A stretch of 64,000 nucleotides of DNA from Methanomassiliicoccales archaeon RumEn M2 (lineage in GTDB: Archaea; Thermoplasmatota; Thermoplasmata; Methanomassiliicoccales; Methanomethylophilaceae): the NCBI GenBank assembly GCA_001421175.1, contig LJKL01000005.1, positions 1 to 64,000 on the forward strand. The letters run 5' to 3'. Below the pieces are notes generated by a model. That model made no database searches. It saw only the letters and a list, made by a program, of their open reading frames with translations, and was not told where the DNA came from. The first letter of the stretch is position 1, and each line of letters begins with the position of its first letter. Made by a program: the position numbers and the translations under genes. Of this stretch, positions 34,780-43,875 are shown piece after piece.

Positions 34780-35613
34780 ATGACCGAGAGGAGAATAAAA
34801 AAGACCGTTACAGGGCAACCGGCTGTCGACGGGGCCGGCGTCCGCCTCACCAGGGTGCTGGGGCACGACACCGTATACGATTTCGATCCCTTCCTTATGC
34901 TGGATTCCTTTGATTCCTCAGATCCCCGAGACTATGTGGCCGGATTTCCCATGCATCCTCACCGCGGCATTGAAACGGTCACATATCTCGTCAAAGGCGA
35001 GATGCATCACAAGGACAGCCTCGGCAACAAAGGCATCATCTCCTCCGGACAGAGCCAGTGGATGACTGCGGGCAGCGGCATACTGCATGAGGAGATGCCG
35101 CAGCCCGCCGACAGGCTGCTCGGCCTCCAGATATGGATAAATCTTCCGGAGAAGGATAAGATGACCGGCCCGAAATATTTCGATATCACTGAGAGCATGA
35201 TGGGGACCAAGATACTGGATAATGCGACAGTGAAGGTGATATCCGGGGAGTTCATGGGAGAGAAGGGCGTAAGCACCCATCACATCCGGACAGAATACTA
35301 CGACGTCTCTCTGAACAGCGGGTCCGTCACCATTGATACCGATCCGGGGAGCACAGCTTTCCTTTTCCTGATATTGGGAAATGCGGAGATACATGATCGC
35401 ATGGTTCCCGAGAAGACCGCGGTTCTCTTCGGAGAAGGGGATTCCGTTACCGTGACAGCAGGGAAGAACGGTTGCCGTTTCATGTTCCTTTCTGCCAGAC
35501 CTCTAAATGAAGGGATCTCATGGGGAGGGCCCATCGTCATGAATACAAAGGAAGAATTACAGCAGGCCTTCACCGATCTCAGGTCGGGGAATTTCCTGAA
35601 GCACAGTGTCTGA
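34780..35613 (+). CDS. Pirin-family cupin protein
   Basis: A 277-residue two-cupin protein. FPMHPHRGIETVTYLVKGE holds the metal-binding His pair, and GSGILHEEMP adds the further His and Glu of the pirin N-domain. Some pirins act as quercetinases; the archaeal role is unknown. ATG 34780 is used because the family N-terminus (RRIKKTVTGQPAVDGAGV) begins there; the upstream extension would run into the terminator. Confidence 0.88.
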   Translation: MTERRIKKTVTGQPAVDGAGVRLTRVLGHDTVYDFDPFLMLDSFDSSDPRDYVAGFPMHPHRGIETVTYLVKGEMHHKDSLGNKGIISSGQSQWMTAGSGILHEEMPQPADRLLGLQIWINLPEKDKMTGPKYFDITESMMGTKILDNATVKVISGEFMGEKGVSTHHIRTEYYDVSLNSGSVTIDTDPGSTAFLFLILGNAEIHDRMVPEKTAVLFGEGDSVTVTAGKNGCRFMFLSARPLNEGISWGGPIVMNTKEELQQAFTDLRSGNFLKHSV

Positions 35614-35647
35614 AGCCGTATTCGGCGCGCTTCCGGCAACTACGGAT

Positions 35648-36772
35648 CTATCGCGTAAGCGCTATGTTCTCATGCCTGATCACATCGTCATAGCTCTTAT
35701 GACCCAGCACCGACTCGATCCTGTCACTGTGAAGGCCTTTGATCTTGTTTATCTCCTCGGAATCGTAATCCGGGATCCCTTTCGCGAATATCTCGCCGTC
35801 GCATTCTATAGCGACCACGTCGCCTCTTTCGAACATCCCACGGACCTCCCTGATGCCCACAGCCAGGAGGCTCTTGCCTTTTTTCAGGGCGGCAGCGCCG
35901 CCTGTGTCCACTATCAGGATGCCTGCGGGCCTGGCACTCTTTATCCAGGTCTGCTTCTTACGCTCCTTCGTCTTGGGGATGAATATCGTGCCTATGTTCT
36001 CACCCATGGCGGCCTTCAGGATCGGGTCATCCTCGGAACTTGAGGCTATGATCATATAGAGCCCGGCCTCCGCGCATATCCTGGCGGCATCGATCTTGGT
36101 CTTCATGCCGCCGACGCCCACGCGGGAGGTGGACTCCCCGGCCATGGATTCTATGGCCTCGTCTATGCTCTCAACGGTACTTATCAGTCTGGCATCACTG
36201 TGAAGCTTGGGGTTCTTGTCATACAGACCTTCCACATCAGAGAGCAGTATCAGCAGATCCGCATCCATCTTACTGCCAACGTACGCCGACAGCGTATCGT
36301 TATCGCCGAACATGGCATCGATCTCCTTCACGCAGATTACATCATTCTCGTTGATGACCGGTACGACCCCGTATCCTAACAGTGTCTGTATGGCATTCCT
36401 GAGATTGAGATACTTCTCCCTGTCCGAGTAGAAATCCAGGGTCAGTAAGATCTGCGCTATGGTAAGGCCTTGTTTCTGGAAGCTGTCGCTCCACTTCTGC
36501 ATCAGGATGCTCTGCCCCACGGAGGCGGCGGCCTGTCTTATTGGCACCTCCTTCGGTTTGGGCCTGGCCTTCATGGCCTTGAGGCCGACTCCGATGGCAC
36601 CGGAGGATACCACCAGGACCTTCTTGCCGGAATCCATAAGCTCTCTGACCTGACGCGCCACAGAGTCCATGAACTCCTGTGAAACGCCGTCGCCGTCCCG
36701 TATTATCGAGGACGTGCCTATCTTGATCACTATTGTGGATACGCCGGAAAGGAGGGCTCTTCTGTCAGTCAA
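35648..36772 (-). CDS. proB: Glutamate 5-kinase with C-terminal PUA domain
   Basis: A 374-residue amino-acid kinase: VIKIGTSSI near residue 15, VSSGAIGVGLKAMKARPKP near 55, PVINENDVI near 138 and SRVGVGGMKTK near 215. The C-terminal 80 residues (AAALKKGKSLLAVGI) are a PUA domain, usual for ProB. It catalyses the first step of proline synthesis. The start is TTG 36772, overlapping the proA stop, so proA-proB are co-translated. The stop is TAG. Confidence 0.93.
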   Translation of the reverse strand: MTDRRALLSGVSTIVIKIGTSSIIRDGDGVSQEFMDSVARQVRELMDSGKKVLVVSSGAIGVGLKAMKARPKPKEVPIRQAAASVGQSILMQKWSDSFQKQGLTIAQILLTLDFYSDREKYLNLRNAIQTLLGYGVVPVINENDVICVKEIDAMFGDNDTLSAYVGSKMDADLLILLSDVEGLYDKNPKLHSDARLISTVESIDEAIESMAGESTSRVGVGGMKTKIDAARICAEAGLYMIIASSSEDDPILKAAMGENIGTIFIPKTKERKKQTWIKSARPAGILIVDTGGAAALKKGKSLLAVGIREVRGMFERGDVVAIECDGEIFAKGIPDYDSEEINKIKGLHSDRIESVLGHKSYDDVIRHENIALTR

Positions 36773-38079
36773 AACCTCAGCTCCCCGCCCATTTTGCGAT
36801 GGGTGTATTTCTTTGCATTCTTACCGACGTAATCTTTCACTACCTGGCCGTTCCCCAGGAGGACGTACTTGTATATCGTCAGGCCCTCCATCCCCACGGG
36901 TCCGCGGGAGTGCACCTTATTGGTGCTTATGCCCACCTCCGCACCCTTGCCGAAGCGGTACCCGTCAGCGAACCTGGTGGAAGCGTTCACCATTATGTCT
37001 GCAGAGTCCACATTCTTAACGAATGTCTCTATCGCCTCCCTGTCCTCAGCGATTATCGAATCGGTATGATGGGAGCCGTGGAGATTGATGAAGTCTATAG
37101 CCTCTGTCAAAGAGTGCACTACTTTGACAGAGAGTATCAGATCATTGTACTCCGCATCCCAATCCGAATCGCTGGCCGCCTTGGCGTTTCCCATGTACGG
37201 CAAGGCCTCGGCATCGGCTCTGACCTCCACTCCGCCTTTAACGAGGACCTCATTGATCCGGGACAGGAACCTTTCGGCAACTTCCGCATCCACCAGAAGA
37301 GTCTCTGCCGCATTGCATACTGCGGGATATTGCATCTTGGAGTCTGCGGTCACGTTCAGAGCCTTGCCGACATCAGCGGACTTGTGGACGTATACGTGGC
37401 ATATCCCGGCAGCATGGCCCAGAACAGGGATCTTAGTGCTCTCCTTGATGTACCTGACGAAATCATTGCTCCCTCTGGGTATCAGAAGGTCGATCATCCC
37501 GTCCAATTTCAGTATCCTGCTGACGTCCTCCCTGGACTCCATCAGCACAAAAGCATCCCTGGGCACCCCTGCGGATGCTGCGGCATCAGAAAGGGTTTCG
37601 AAGAGCTCCCTGTTGGATGCTGCGGCCTCGCTCCCTCCTTTGAATACCACGGAGTTCCCTGATTTGAGGCAGAGCGCCATTATCTGGGGGACCACATCGG
37701 GCCTGGATTCGAATATCGTGCCTATGACCCCAATGGGGCACCGGATCTGATAGAGCTCCAGACCTTCGTCCAGCTCCAGAGAGGATATGGTCTCGCCCAC
37801 AGGGTCCTGCAGCTTGGCCACGTCCCTTATGCCGGATATCATTTCGTCTATCTTGTCCCCATCGACCTTCAGCCTCTTGGCCAACGCCTGGGTCATCCTC
37901 CCTTCGGAGACCTCCCTGTCGGCGGCCTCCATATCGATCATGTTAGCCGCGATTATTCTGTCCCTGCCCTTGTTCAAAGCCGAGGCCATGGCCTCCAGGG
38001 CTGAGTTCTTCGTCTCCGTGCTCAAAGCGGCCATCCTCAGGGATGCTCTCTTGGCTTTCGCGACTTCCTCTGTTATCAT
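36769..38079 (-). CDS. proA: Gamma-glutamyl phosphate reductase
   Basis: The 436-residue protein matches ProA along its length: RCPIGVIGTIFESRPDVVPQ near residue 135, FKGGSEA near 165, and the catalytic-Cys context YPAVCNAAETLLV near 275. It reduces gamma-glutamyl phosphate to glutamate semialdehyde, acting after ProB. It overlaps proB by four bases. proC is 19 kb away at 57062, so the pathway is complete in the window but split. Confidence 0.95.
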   Translation of the reverse strand: MITEEVAKAKRASLRMAALSTETKNSALEAMASALNKGRDRIIAANMIDMEAADREVSEGRMTQALAKRLKVDGDKIDEMISGIRDVAKLQDPVGETISSLELDEGLELYQIRCPIGVIGTIFESRPDVVPQIMALCLKSGNSVVFKGGSEAAASNRELFETLSDAAASAGVPRDAFVLMESREDVSRILKLDGMIDLLIPRGSNDFVRYIKESTKIPVLGHAAGICHVYVHKSADVGKALNVTADSKMQYPAVCNAAETLLVDAEVAERFLSRINEVLVKGGVEVRADAEALPYMGNAKAASDSDWDAEYNDLILSVKVVHSLTEAIDFINLHGSHHTDSIIAEDREAIETFVKNVDSADIMVNASTRFADGYRFGKGAEVGISTNKVHSRGPVGMEGLTIYKYVLLGNGQVVKDYVGKNAKKYTHRKMGGELRF

Positions 38080-38182
38080 CTCAGTGCTCTGCGTATAAGT
38101 TCCCGTCTAAATATGCATTACTAGATTGGGAATGTTATAGAATTAAGTAAAATATTTGAACAGATGCCGCATTACATGAGCC

Positions 38183-38803
38183 ATGGCGAGCTGTCAGATG
38201 GAGATCATATACATGGACCCGACCACATACACTGCGGTCTCGGACCACGAGATGAGACAGGCCATACTGGGTGAGCTCTTCAGGTCCTGCCGCAAAGGGA
38301 GGAAGATCACCAAGCAGGATCTGGCCGACGCTCTCGATATAAAATATCAGCAGCTCGTGTACCAGCTGTCGAACCATCTGCAGGACTTCTGGAAGGTCGT
38401 GGGTGAGAAAAAGGTCAGAGGCACCAGGATGGAGTACATAGCCCCATCCAACCCCCATGGGATCTACATATGCCTCGGGAAGGACCGCAGGATATACATG
38501 GTCGATCCGCTGGCAGAGATATACGGTCCCCTGGACGAGGTCGGGCTCAGATGCGACAAGTGCTCGGTGGAAGAAGCAGAGCACTGCATGGCCTCCCTCG
38601 TGGAGAAGAGGATCGTCCCCCGGGACCTGGGCATCTCTGAAAGAGAGACCCTCAGCTCCAACAAGCGAAGCGGCCTAAGGCCTTTGGACAGGGGCATAAT
38701 CGAAGCTCTGAAGGGTGTCGCCTTCGGAGACAGGTGCGTGCTCGTGATCCCCTGTGAAAGATGCAGTTTCATGAACAGACATAATATAGTGATGATAGAT
38801 TGA
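38183..38803 (+). CDS. Hypothetical HTH-like, Cys-containing regulator-type protein next to a CobW GTPase
   Basis: The 206-residue protein has an N-terminal helical region (AILGELFRSCRKGRKITKQ, then ADALDIKYQQLVYQLSNHL) that looks like a winged helix-turn-helix. The C-terminal part has Cys motifs (CDKCSVEEAEHC and IPCERCSF) suited to metal or cluster binding. I do not recognise the family. Nine bases separate its stop from the CobW gene, so they are co-transcribed, and metal- or cofactor-responsive control is plausible but inferred. An AT-rich element at 38144-38156 suits a near-leaderless start. Confidence 0.65.
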   Translation: MASCQMEIIYMDPTTYTAVSDHEMRQAILGELFRSCRKGRKITKQDLADALDIKYQQLVYQLSNHLQDFWKVVGEKKVRGTRMEYIAPSNPHGIYICLGKDRRIYMVDPLAEIYGPLDEVGLRCDKCSVEEAEHCMASLVEKRIVPRDLGISERETLSSNKRSGLRPLDRGIIEALKGVAFGDRCVLVIPCERCSFMNRHNIVMID

Positions 38804-38811
38804 GGAATATC

Positions 38812-39909
38812 ATGGACCGGAAGAAGACCAGGATGCTGGTGCTCGGAGGATATCTCGGTGCCGGCAAGACCACTCTGGCCGTCAATTTGGCGAGAGAGCT
38901 GCATCAGAAGCACGGGAAGACCGTTGCGATAATAACCAATGATCAGGGCAACGTCCTCGTCGACACAGAGTACTCCAAAGGGGCCGGACTGAACACCAGA
39001 GAGATCTCCGGAGGGTGCTTCTGCACCAACTTCGATAATCTGGTCTCCAACGCAAGGGATCTTGTCGTTACCGGCAAGCCCGATGTCATAATCGCCGAAC
39101 CGATAGGGACATCCACCAACATAATGAGCAGCGTGGTCGCCCCCATGAGGAGCCTGTACCCGGATGAGTTCAGCGTCGTCCCGTTCACGGTGGTCGTGGA
39201 CTGCGTCAGAGCCCTCGACATACTGAGCAGCAGGAAAGAGAGGACAGAGAGCACGGTGGACCTCATCCCCGCCCACCAGATAAGGGAGGCCGAGGTCATA
39301 ATCCTCACCAAAACCGATCTGGTCAGTGATGAGAAAGCGGACAGGATCTCCGATAAGATTAAGGAGATACTGCCGGAGGCCCGCATCATACCGACATCCT
39401 CTGCGGACCTGAGGAACGTGGATCGGATCATGGATCTGGTTCTCTCGGATGAGGTCAGCGCCAAGGCTCCCACCAATGAGAAGAACCCGGGCTTCGCTTT
39501 CGAGAAGGCAAAGCTCGGATGGTATTCCGGCACATTCGATATGACCCCTTCGGAGGACATCGACATGTACTCCCTCTGCACGCACCTCCTCAAAGGCGTG
39601 GCCAAGGAGTACGGAGCGGATTCGGTGGTTCATGTGAAGGTCATCGTTGAGGCCCCGGATGCAGCTGCCAAAATGTCCCTGGTCCAGAAGGATATGCAGG
39701 TGGATAACATACGCGGATCCCGATACGTCAGGGAAAAGGGGATGCTCATTCTGAATGCGAGAGTCGTCTCTCCCCCGAAGCGTCTCGAGGAGACCATGAG
39801 AGGACTCATAGAAGACGTGCGCAGAGAATACGATTGCACTCTTGAGGTAACAGGCGAGAAATGCTTCATGCCCAAACCCGAATCGCCCAGTCACTTCTTC
39901 TTTGAATAG
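38812..39909 (+). CDS. CobW-family GTPase (G3E), putative metal or corrinoid-system chaperone
   Basis: A 365-residue G3E GTPase with Walker A GYLGAGKTT at residues 13-21, ITNDQG near 41, the metal-site motif GGCFC at residues 67-71 and TKTDLV for guanine recognition near 165. CobW proteins deliver metals to enzymes; in methanogens related genes occur near corrinoid methyltransferases. ATG 38812 with GAGG upstream is preferred over TTG 38800. The stop is TAG, followed directly by the long dyad before the glutamate-synthase-like gene. Confidence 0.85.
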   Translation: MDRKKTRMLVLGGYLGAGKTTLAVNLARELHQKHGKTVAIITNDQGNVLVDTEYSKGAGLNTREISGGCFCTNFDNLVSNARDLVVTGKPDVIIAEPIGTSTNIMSSVVAPMRSLYPDEFSVVPFTVVVDCVRALDILSSRKERTESTVDLIPAHQIREAEVIILTKTDLVSDEKADRISDKIKEILPEARIIPTSSADLRNVDRIMDLVLSDEVSAKAPTNEKNPGFAFEKAKLGWYSGTFDMTPSEDIDMYSLCTHLLKGVAKEYGADSVVHVKVIVEAPDAAAKMSLVQKDMQVDNIRGSRYVREKGMLILNARVVSPPKRLEETMRGLIEDVRREYDCTLEVTGEKCFMPKPESPSHFFFE

Positions 39910-39921
39910 GTCTTCGGGAAA

Positions 39922-39983
39922 ACATTAGATATTTGTCCAACTGAATTGCGATATATTCAGAATACTGTACAAATGTCTAATGT
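39922..39983. promoter_or_regulatory. Long nested inverted repeat before the glutamate-synthase-domain gene
   Basis: ACATTAGATATTTGT (39922-39936) and ACAAATGTCTAATGT (39969-39983) are inverted copies with one mismatch in 15. Between them, CTGAAT (39941-39946) and ATTCAG (39955-39960) form a second inverted pair. ACAAAT recurs at 39999-40004. A TATA candidate (TTTATAT, about 40016-40022) lies downstream and the ATG is at 40076, so this is a plausible operator for a dimeric or tetrameric regulator. Confidence 0.6.
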
Positions 39984-40075
39984 ATTTTTAATTGAACAGA
40001 CAAATAAACATTAAGTTTATATCATACCTGTGCACATTAACGTTCAAGCGGCGAATATGCCGCAAGGTGACAAGA

Positions 40076-41680
40076 ATGGCCTCCATAGATAACGCAAGAT
40101 CTACCACGGGAACCAAGTGTCGTGTTCCTGATGTCAACCCGATAAGCGGCATGTGCCCTATATGCGTAGAGGAATGCAACACCCTCTGTGAGATAGGCAA
40201 GTCCGCCTTCAGGGGAAGAGAGGTGCTCTACCCCAGCCCCGAGTACTTCGGTACCAGCACATCATCTTCCAACAAGGATTTCTACATAGACTGGTCCCAT
40301 TTCCAGATAATGGCCGAGCTTCTGAATGCCAAGGGCATAGAACCGAACTCTGATGTCGCATTCTTCGAGAACGCAGACATCAGGACGGTCATCGGTGCCG
40401 GGACGAAGCACCCGATACCCATGACCCTGCCCGTGCACATAGCCGGGCTTGGGTCCACGGCAGTGGCGAAGAAGTTCTGGCGCGAGTTGGCCGCAGGAGC
40501 TGCTCTGTCCGGCGTCTGCCAGGTCATAGGGGAGAACGTCTGCGGTATGGACTCGGATGCTGTGTACAGCAACGGAAAGGTACAGAGCTCCAAGGATATG
40601 GAGTTCCGCGTGAACTCCTATAAGGATCACTGGGACGGCAAGAACGGAAGGATCGTCGTGCAGACGAACGTGGAGGATCTGCGCGGGGGAGTCGACGACT
40701 ACGTCATATCCAAGCTTGACGTCGAGGTCATAGAGAGGAAGTGGGGACAGGGAGCCAAGGCCATAGGGGGAGAGGTCAGGATCACATCCCTGGATAAGGC
40801 GCTGGAGCTCAAGAAGAGAGGCTACATAGTGGAGCCGGACCCCGAGGACCCGGACGTCCAGGCAGCCTTCGGATTCGGAGTGTTCAGCACCTTCGAGAGG
40901 CACAGCCGTGTCGGATTCCCTGAGCACGACTCCTTCCTGGAGGATGTGGACCAGCTGAGATCCAAGGGAGTGAAGAACGTCTTCCTCAAGACCGGGGCAT
41001 ACAAGCCGGAGGTTGTCGCTTTCACCATGAAGTGCGCGTCCGAGGCTAAGATAGACCTGCTGACCTTCGATGCCGCCGGAGGCGGCACCGGCATGTCCCC
41101 TGTGCCCATGATGAACGAGATGTCCACGCCCACCATACACCTCTACGCTCAGGTGTTGGAATGTGCCAGGATCCTGAGGGCTAAGGGCAGGTACGTTCCC
41201 GACCTCTCCTTCGCGGGAGGATTCGTCAACGAGACCCAGATGTACAAGGCATTCGCCCTTTCCGACCTTGGGGACGGCCCGCTGGTCAAGTCCATCGCTA
41301 TGGCAAGGGCACCTCTGACAGCAGCGATGAAGGGCAAGCACTTCGCGGATCTTGCGGGTGAGGGGAAGCTCCCCGCATCCTTCGTGAAGCAGTATGGTGA
41401 GAGGCCGGAGCAGTTCTTCATAGGAGCGAGCAACCTGGCCAAGAAGCACAAGGGGAAGACCCTGGGCACCGACATACCCTGGGGGGCCTTGGGACTCTAC
41501 ACCTATTGGAATGACAGGATCGGTCTCGGCCTTAAGCAGCTCATGGCAGGAACTCGCAGATTCAAGCTGGATTGCATAGAGCACGAGGACATCGTCGCCC
41601 TTACTGAGTACGCTGAGAAGGTCACGGGCGTGGAGACTCTGGAGAACAGGGCCGCCCGCGTCATGGAAGCGCTTCTCTGA
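40076..41680 (+). CDS. FMN-binding glutamate-synthase-domain protein with N-terminal Cys cluster
   Basis: A 534-residue protein of the glutamate synthase alpha (GltS central/FMN) superfamily: FDAAGGGTGMSPVPMMNE holds flavin-contact glycines, with DLSFAGGF downstream and an [Fe-S]-like Cys set at Cys27, Cys30, Cys34 and Cys38 (CPICVEECNTLCEIGK). It lacks the glutaminase domain, so it is not a full glutamate synthase. In methanogens such proteins accompany methylamine systems and may act on ammonia or redox steps; the function is open. ATG 40076 follows AAGGTG. A long dyad and TATA box precede it. Confidence 0.8.
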   Translation: MASIDNARSTTGTKCRVPDVNPISGMCPICVEECNTLCEIGKSAFRGREVLYPSPEYFGTSTSSSNKDFYIDWSHFQIMAELLNAKGIEPNSDVAFFENADIRTVIGAGTKHPIPMTLPVHIAGLGSTAVAKKFWRELAAGAALSGVCQVIGENVCGMDSDAVYSNGKVQSSKDMEFRVNSYKDHWDGKNGRIVVQTNVEDLRGGVDDYVISKLDVEVIERKWGQGAKAIGGEVRITSLDKALELKKRGYIVEPDPEDPDVQAAFGFGVFSTFERHSRVGFPEHDSFLEDVDQLRSKGVKNVFLKTGAYKPEVVAFTMKCASEAKIDLLTFDAAGGGTGMSPVPMMNEMSTPTIHLYAQVLECARILRAKGRYVPDLSFAGGFVNETQMYKAFALSDLGDGPLVKSIAMARAPLTAAMKGKHFADLAGEGKLPASFVKQYGERPEQFFIGASNLAKKHKGKTLGTDIPWGALGLYTYWNDRIGLGLKQLMAGTRRFKLDCIEHEDIVALTEYAEKVTGVETLENRAARVMEALL

Positions 41681-41683
41681 AAC

Positions 41684-41718
41684 GGCCCGCAGGGGCCTCT
41701 TCAAACCACTTCTTTTTT
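41684..41718 (+). terminator. Hairpin and T-run after the glutamate-synthase-domain gene
   Basis: GGCCC (41684-41688) can pair with GGGCC (41693-41697), and a T-rich run ends at 41718. The stem is short, so the T-run is the main signal. The same T-run continues into AATGA and may double as the promoter of the next gene, whose ATG is about 25 bases on. Confidence 0.45.
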
Positions 41719-41742
41719 AATGATACCGTTCTATGAAGGTCT

Positions 41743-42336
41743 ATGAGGAAGAAGGAACTGGAGATAGCATTGGAATCCCTTCTGGGATTCGATGGTCCGG
41801 ACCCTTCGCTTGAACAGTATCCGACACCTTCCTTCATAGCTTCCGACGTGCTGTTCTCAGCATATGCGGAGGGGAACGTTGCCGACAAGGGGATAACGGA
41901 CCTCGGCTGCGGCCCCGGCATATTCTCCATAGGTGCCTGGCTCTTGGGCGCTGAGAGCGTGAGAGGCTATGACATATCCCCCTCTGCCATCGCCGTCGCA
42001 AGAAAGAATGCCGAGAGGTTCGGCGCGGATATAGATCTCGCGGTATGTGACGTCAGGGATGTGTCCGGCAGCACGGATACGGTCTTCATGAACCCGCCCT
42101 TCGGATGCCAGAGGAAGAGGGCCGACAGGCCCTTCCTCGATAAAGCCATGGAGATCGGGAAGAGCATATATTCAGTGCACAAAGCGGAGACCCTGCCCTT
42201 CCTGACCGATTATGTATCGTCTGCGGGCAGAGAGGTGGTCGGCTGTGCCACCTATAAGTATAATATCCCCCACACGTTCTCGTTCCACAGCAAGACGAAA
42301 CAGACGATTGACGTTGTGGTTGTCAATATAAGGTGA
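41743..42336 (+). CDS. METTL5-like rRNA/nucleic-acid adenine N6-methyltransferase
   Basis: A 197-residue class I methyltransferase with SAM motif DLGCGPGIFSIGA near residue 53 and the N6-adenine motif NPPFG at residues 117-121. This size and order match the METTL5 family, which in eukaryotes methylates an adenosine of small-subunit rRNA; archaeal function is inferred. AT-rich sequence 25 bases upstream suggests a leaderless transcript. The exosome gene starts six bases after its stop. Confidence 0.85.
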   Translation: MRKKELEIALESLLGFDGPDPSLEQYPTPSFIASDVLFSAYAEGNVADKGITDLGCGPGIFSIGAWLLGAESVRGYDISPSAIAVARKNAERFGADIDLAVCDVRDVSGSTDTVFMNPPFGCQRKRADRPFLDKAMEIGKSIYSVHKAETLPFLTDYVSSAGREVVGCATYKYNIPHTFSFHSKTKQTIDVVVVNIR

Positions 42337-42341
42337 ATTTC

Positions 42342-42906
42342 ATGTCAGAGATTAGGAAGGTTTTCCCCGGTGACGAGATAGCGGTTGAAGAAGAGTATGC
42401 GGCTTCCGACGGAACGTTCGCAAGCGACGGAAAGATCTATGCATCCCAAATCGGGGATCTGGTCCTTGACGATGAGGAGTGCATAGCCAGGGTCATAAGT
42501 CCGAACCCCCCCCAACGTGCTGAAGGAGGGCGATGTCGTATACGCGATAGTGGCGGACATAAGGAAGACGATGGCCACGGCAGACGTCGTCGCCAAGGAA
42601 GGCACCGAGAGACAGGTGGGCGGCGAGACGTATGCCACCATACATGTTTCCAAGATATCCCCGGGATACACCGAGGATGTCTCAAAGGAGCTCAGGAAGG
42701 GCGACTTCATAAGAGCCAGAGTGATAGGCATAAAACCATCCCTCCAGCTTACTACCAAAGAGGAGCACCTCGGGGTTATACGCTCCCTTTGCAGCAGATG
42801 CAAAGGAGAGTTCGTGAAGAAGGGCGAGAACAAGCTCTACTGCGAGGAGTGCAAATACTCCATGCCCAGGAAACTGGCGGATGATTACGGCGACGTACAG
42901 ATCTGA
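42342..42906 (+). CDS. csl4: Exosome subunit Csl4 (frameshifted in this sequence)
   Basis: The frames join to 187 residues. The N-terminal domain has FPGDEIAVEEEY and DGKIYASQIG; the S1 domain has LKEGDVVYAIVADIR and IHVSKISPGY; the C-terminal zinc ribbon has CSRCKGEF and CEECKYSM. Csl4 caps the archaeal RNA exosome. The break is in a run of eight C residues at about 42505-42512; removing one C gives SPNPPNVLKEGD. Such a core protein is unlikely to be lost, so an error is the best explanation. Confidence 0.88.
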
Positions 42907-42908
42907 AG

Positions 42909-43535
42909 ATGAAACTGGTAGCGCTGCTCTCTGACGGGATAGATTCCCCTGTTGCGGTGTATCTCATGTGCCGTGCAGGCGCGGAGGTCGTCCTTCTCAA
43001 CATGGACAACGGGATATTCTCATCTCAGGCGGCAAAGGATAAGGTTCGTCTGCTGGCGGAGAGGCTTCGCCGGGAGACGGGACAGGAGCTTCCGCTTTAC
43101 TCAGCTGACCACGGCAACAGCCTGGCGGCATTCGCCGAGAAGTGCGAGGAGAGTTACAGATGCATCCTGTGCAAGAGGGCCATGCTCGGTTCCGCCAAGA
43201 TGTTCGCCGATGAGCACGGAGCAGACGGGATCCTCATGGGAGATTCCCTGGGTCAGGTCGCATCACAGACTCTTTCCAACATCCGGTCAGAACAGCACGG
43301 CCTCAGGTTCCCCGTCATAAGGCCTCTTATCGGCCTGGACAAGCAGGAGATCATAGACATAGCTCAGAGGATCGGTACGTACGAGCTTTCGATAATGCGC
43401 ACGGACGGGTGCGGTGCCGTACCGAAGCACCCGATGACCGAGGCGGGCGTGTACAGGACCAGGGAACAGCAGGAGCGTGTGGACTTCGATTCCCTCATCA
43501 GGCATACGGCGGATTCAGCCACCAGGATTCAGTAA
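42909..43535 (+). CDS. Stand-alone PP-loop ATPase, ThiI-like (tRNA thiolation type)
   Basis: A 208-residue protein with the PP-loop LLSDGIDSPVAVYLM at residues 5-19, YRCILCKRAM near residue 81 (paired Cys), and GDSLGQVASQTLSNI near 112. This is the C-terminal adenylating domain of ThiI without the NFLD/THUMP or rhodanese parts. Archaeal versions make 4-thiouridine in tRNA or act in thiamine sulfur transfer. It follows csl4 by two bases, so it is in the same operon. Confidence 0.85.
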   Translation: MKLVALLSDGIDSPVAVYLMCRAGAEVVLLNMDNGIFSSQAAKDKVRLLAERLRRETGQELPLYSADHGNSLAAFAEKCEESYRCILCKRAMLGSAKMFADEHGADGILMGDSLGQVASQTLSNIRSEQHGLRFPVIRPLIGLDKQEIIDIAQRIGTYELSIMRTDGCGAVPKHPMTEAGVYRTREQQERVDFDSLIRHTADSATRIQ

Positions 43536-43795
43536 CGGCTGAATACCGTACAGGAGTAAAGATCCTCATCGTCATACATCATATCCATTGTGACTTTCTT
43601 GATGTATCTCGCCTGGACACGGGAAACGTAGAGGGTGTTCTTCCCAACGGGGATCTTTATGTCGCTTTCCTTGGGAGGCTTGATGGAGATCGGTACGATC
43701 ACGGAGCCTCTGCAGGCTGTGCTGATGCGATAGTCCTGACCGGTCTCCTCAATCATCTTCCTAACTTCGTCGGACACGACGATGTCTCTTTCCAT
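43529..43795 (-). CDS. Hypothetical 88-residue protein
   Basis: A small soluble protein with an N-terminal helix (SDEVRKMIEETG) and beta-rich remainder (SVIVPISIKPPKESDIKIPVGKNTLYVSR). It has two Cys and no recognised motif. It converges with the PP-loop gene (overlap of seven bases) and is divergent from nob1. Codon use looks like its neighbours, so I accept it as a gene. Confidence 0.6.
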   Translation of the reverse strand: MERDIVVSDEVRKMIEETGQDYRISTACRGSVIVPISIKPPKESDIKIPVGKNTLYVSRVQARYIKKVTMDMMYDDEDLYSCTVFSRY

Positions 43796-43875
43796 AAGCC
43801 CTTGGAAAGAGGATGCCCGTTATAACCTTTCTCCGCTACCAGAAGAATTAAACATGCGTTCCATCATCGGAATGC

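Noticed and set aside
38464..39894. A 476-codon open frame antisense to the HTH-like and CobW genes
   Set aside because: It spans two real genes on the other strand, has no motif and has no plausible ribosome site.
40076..41680. Calling the 534-residue flavoprotein a glutamate synthase
   Set aside because: It lacks the N-terminal glutaminase domain and no beta subunit is adjacent, so only the domain name is justified.
40262..41704. A 480-codon open frame antisense to the glutamate-synthase-domain gene
   Set aside because: It mirrors a conserved flavoprotein gene, and its composition (Leu/His/Val-rich, no motifs) is that of a high-GC shadow frame.
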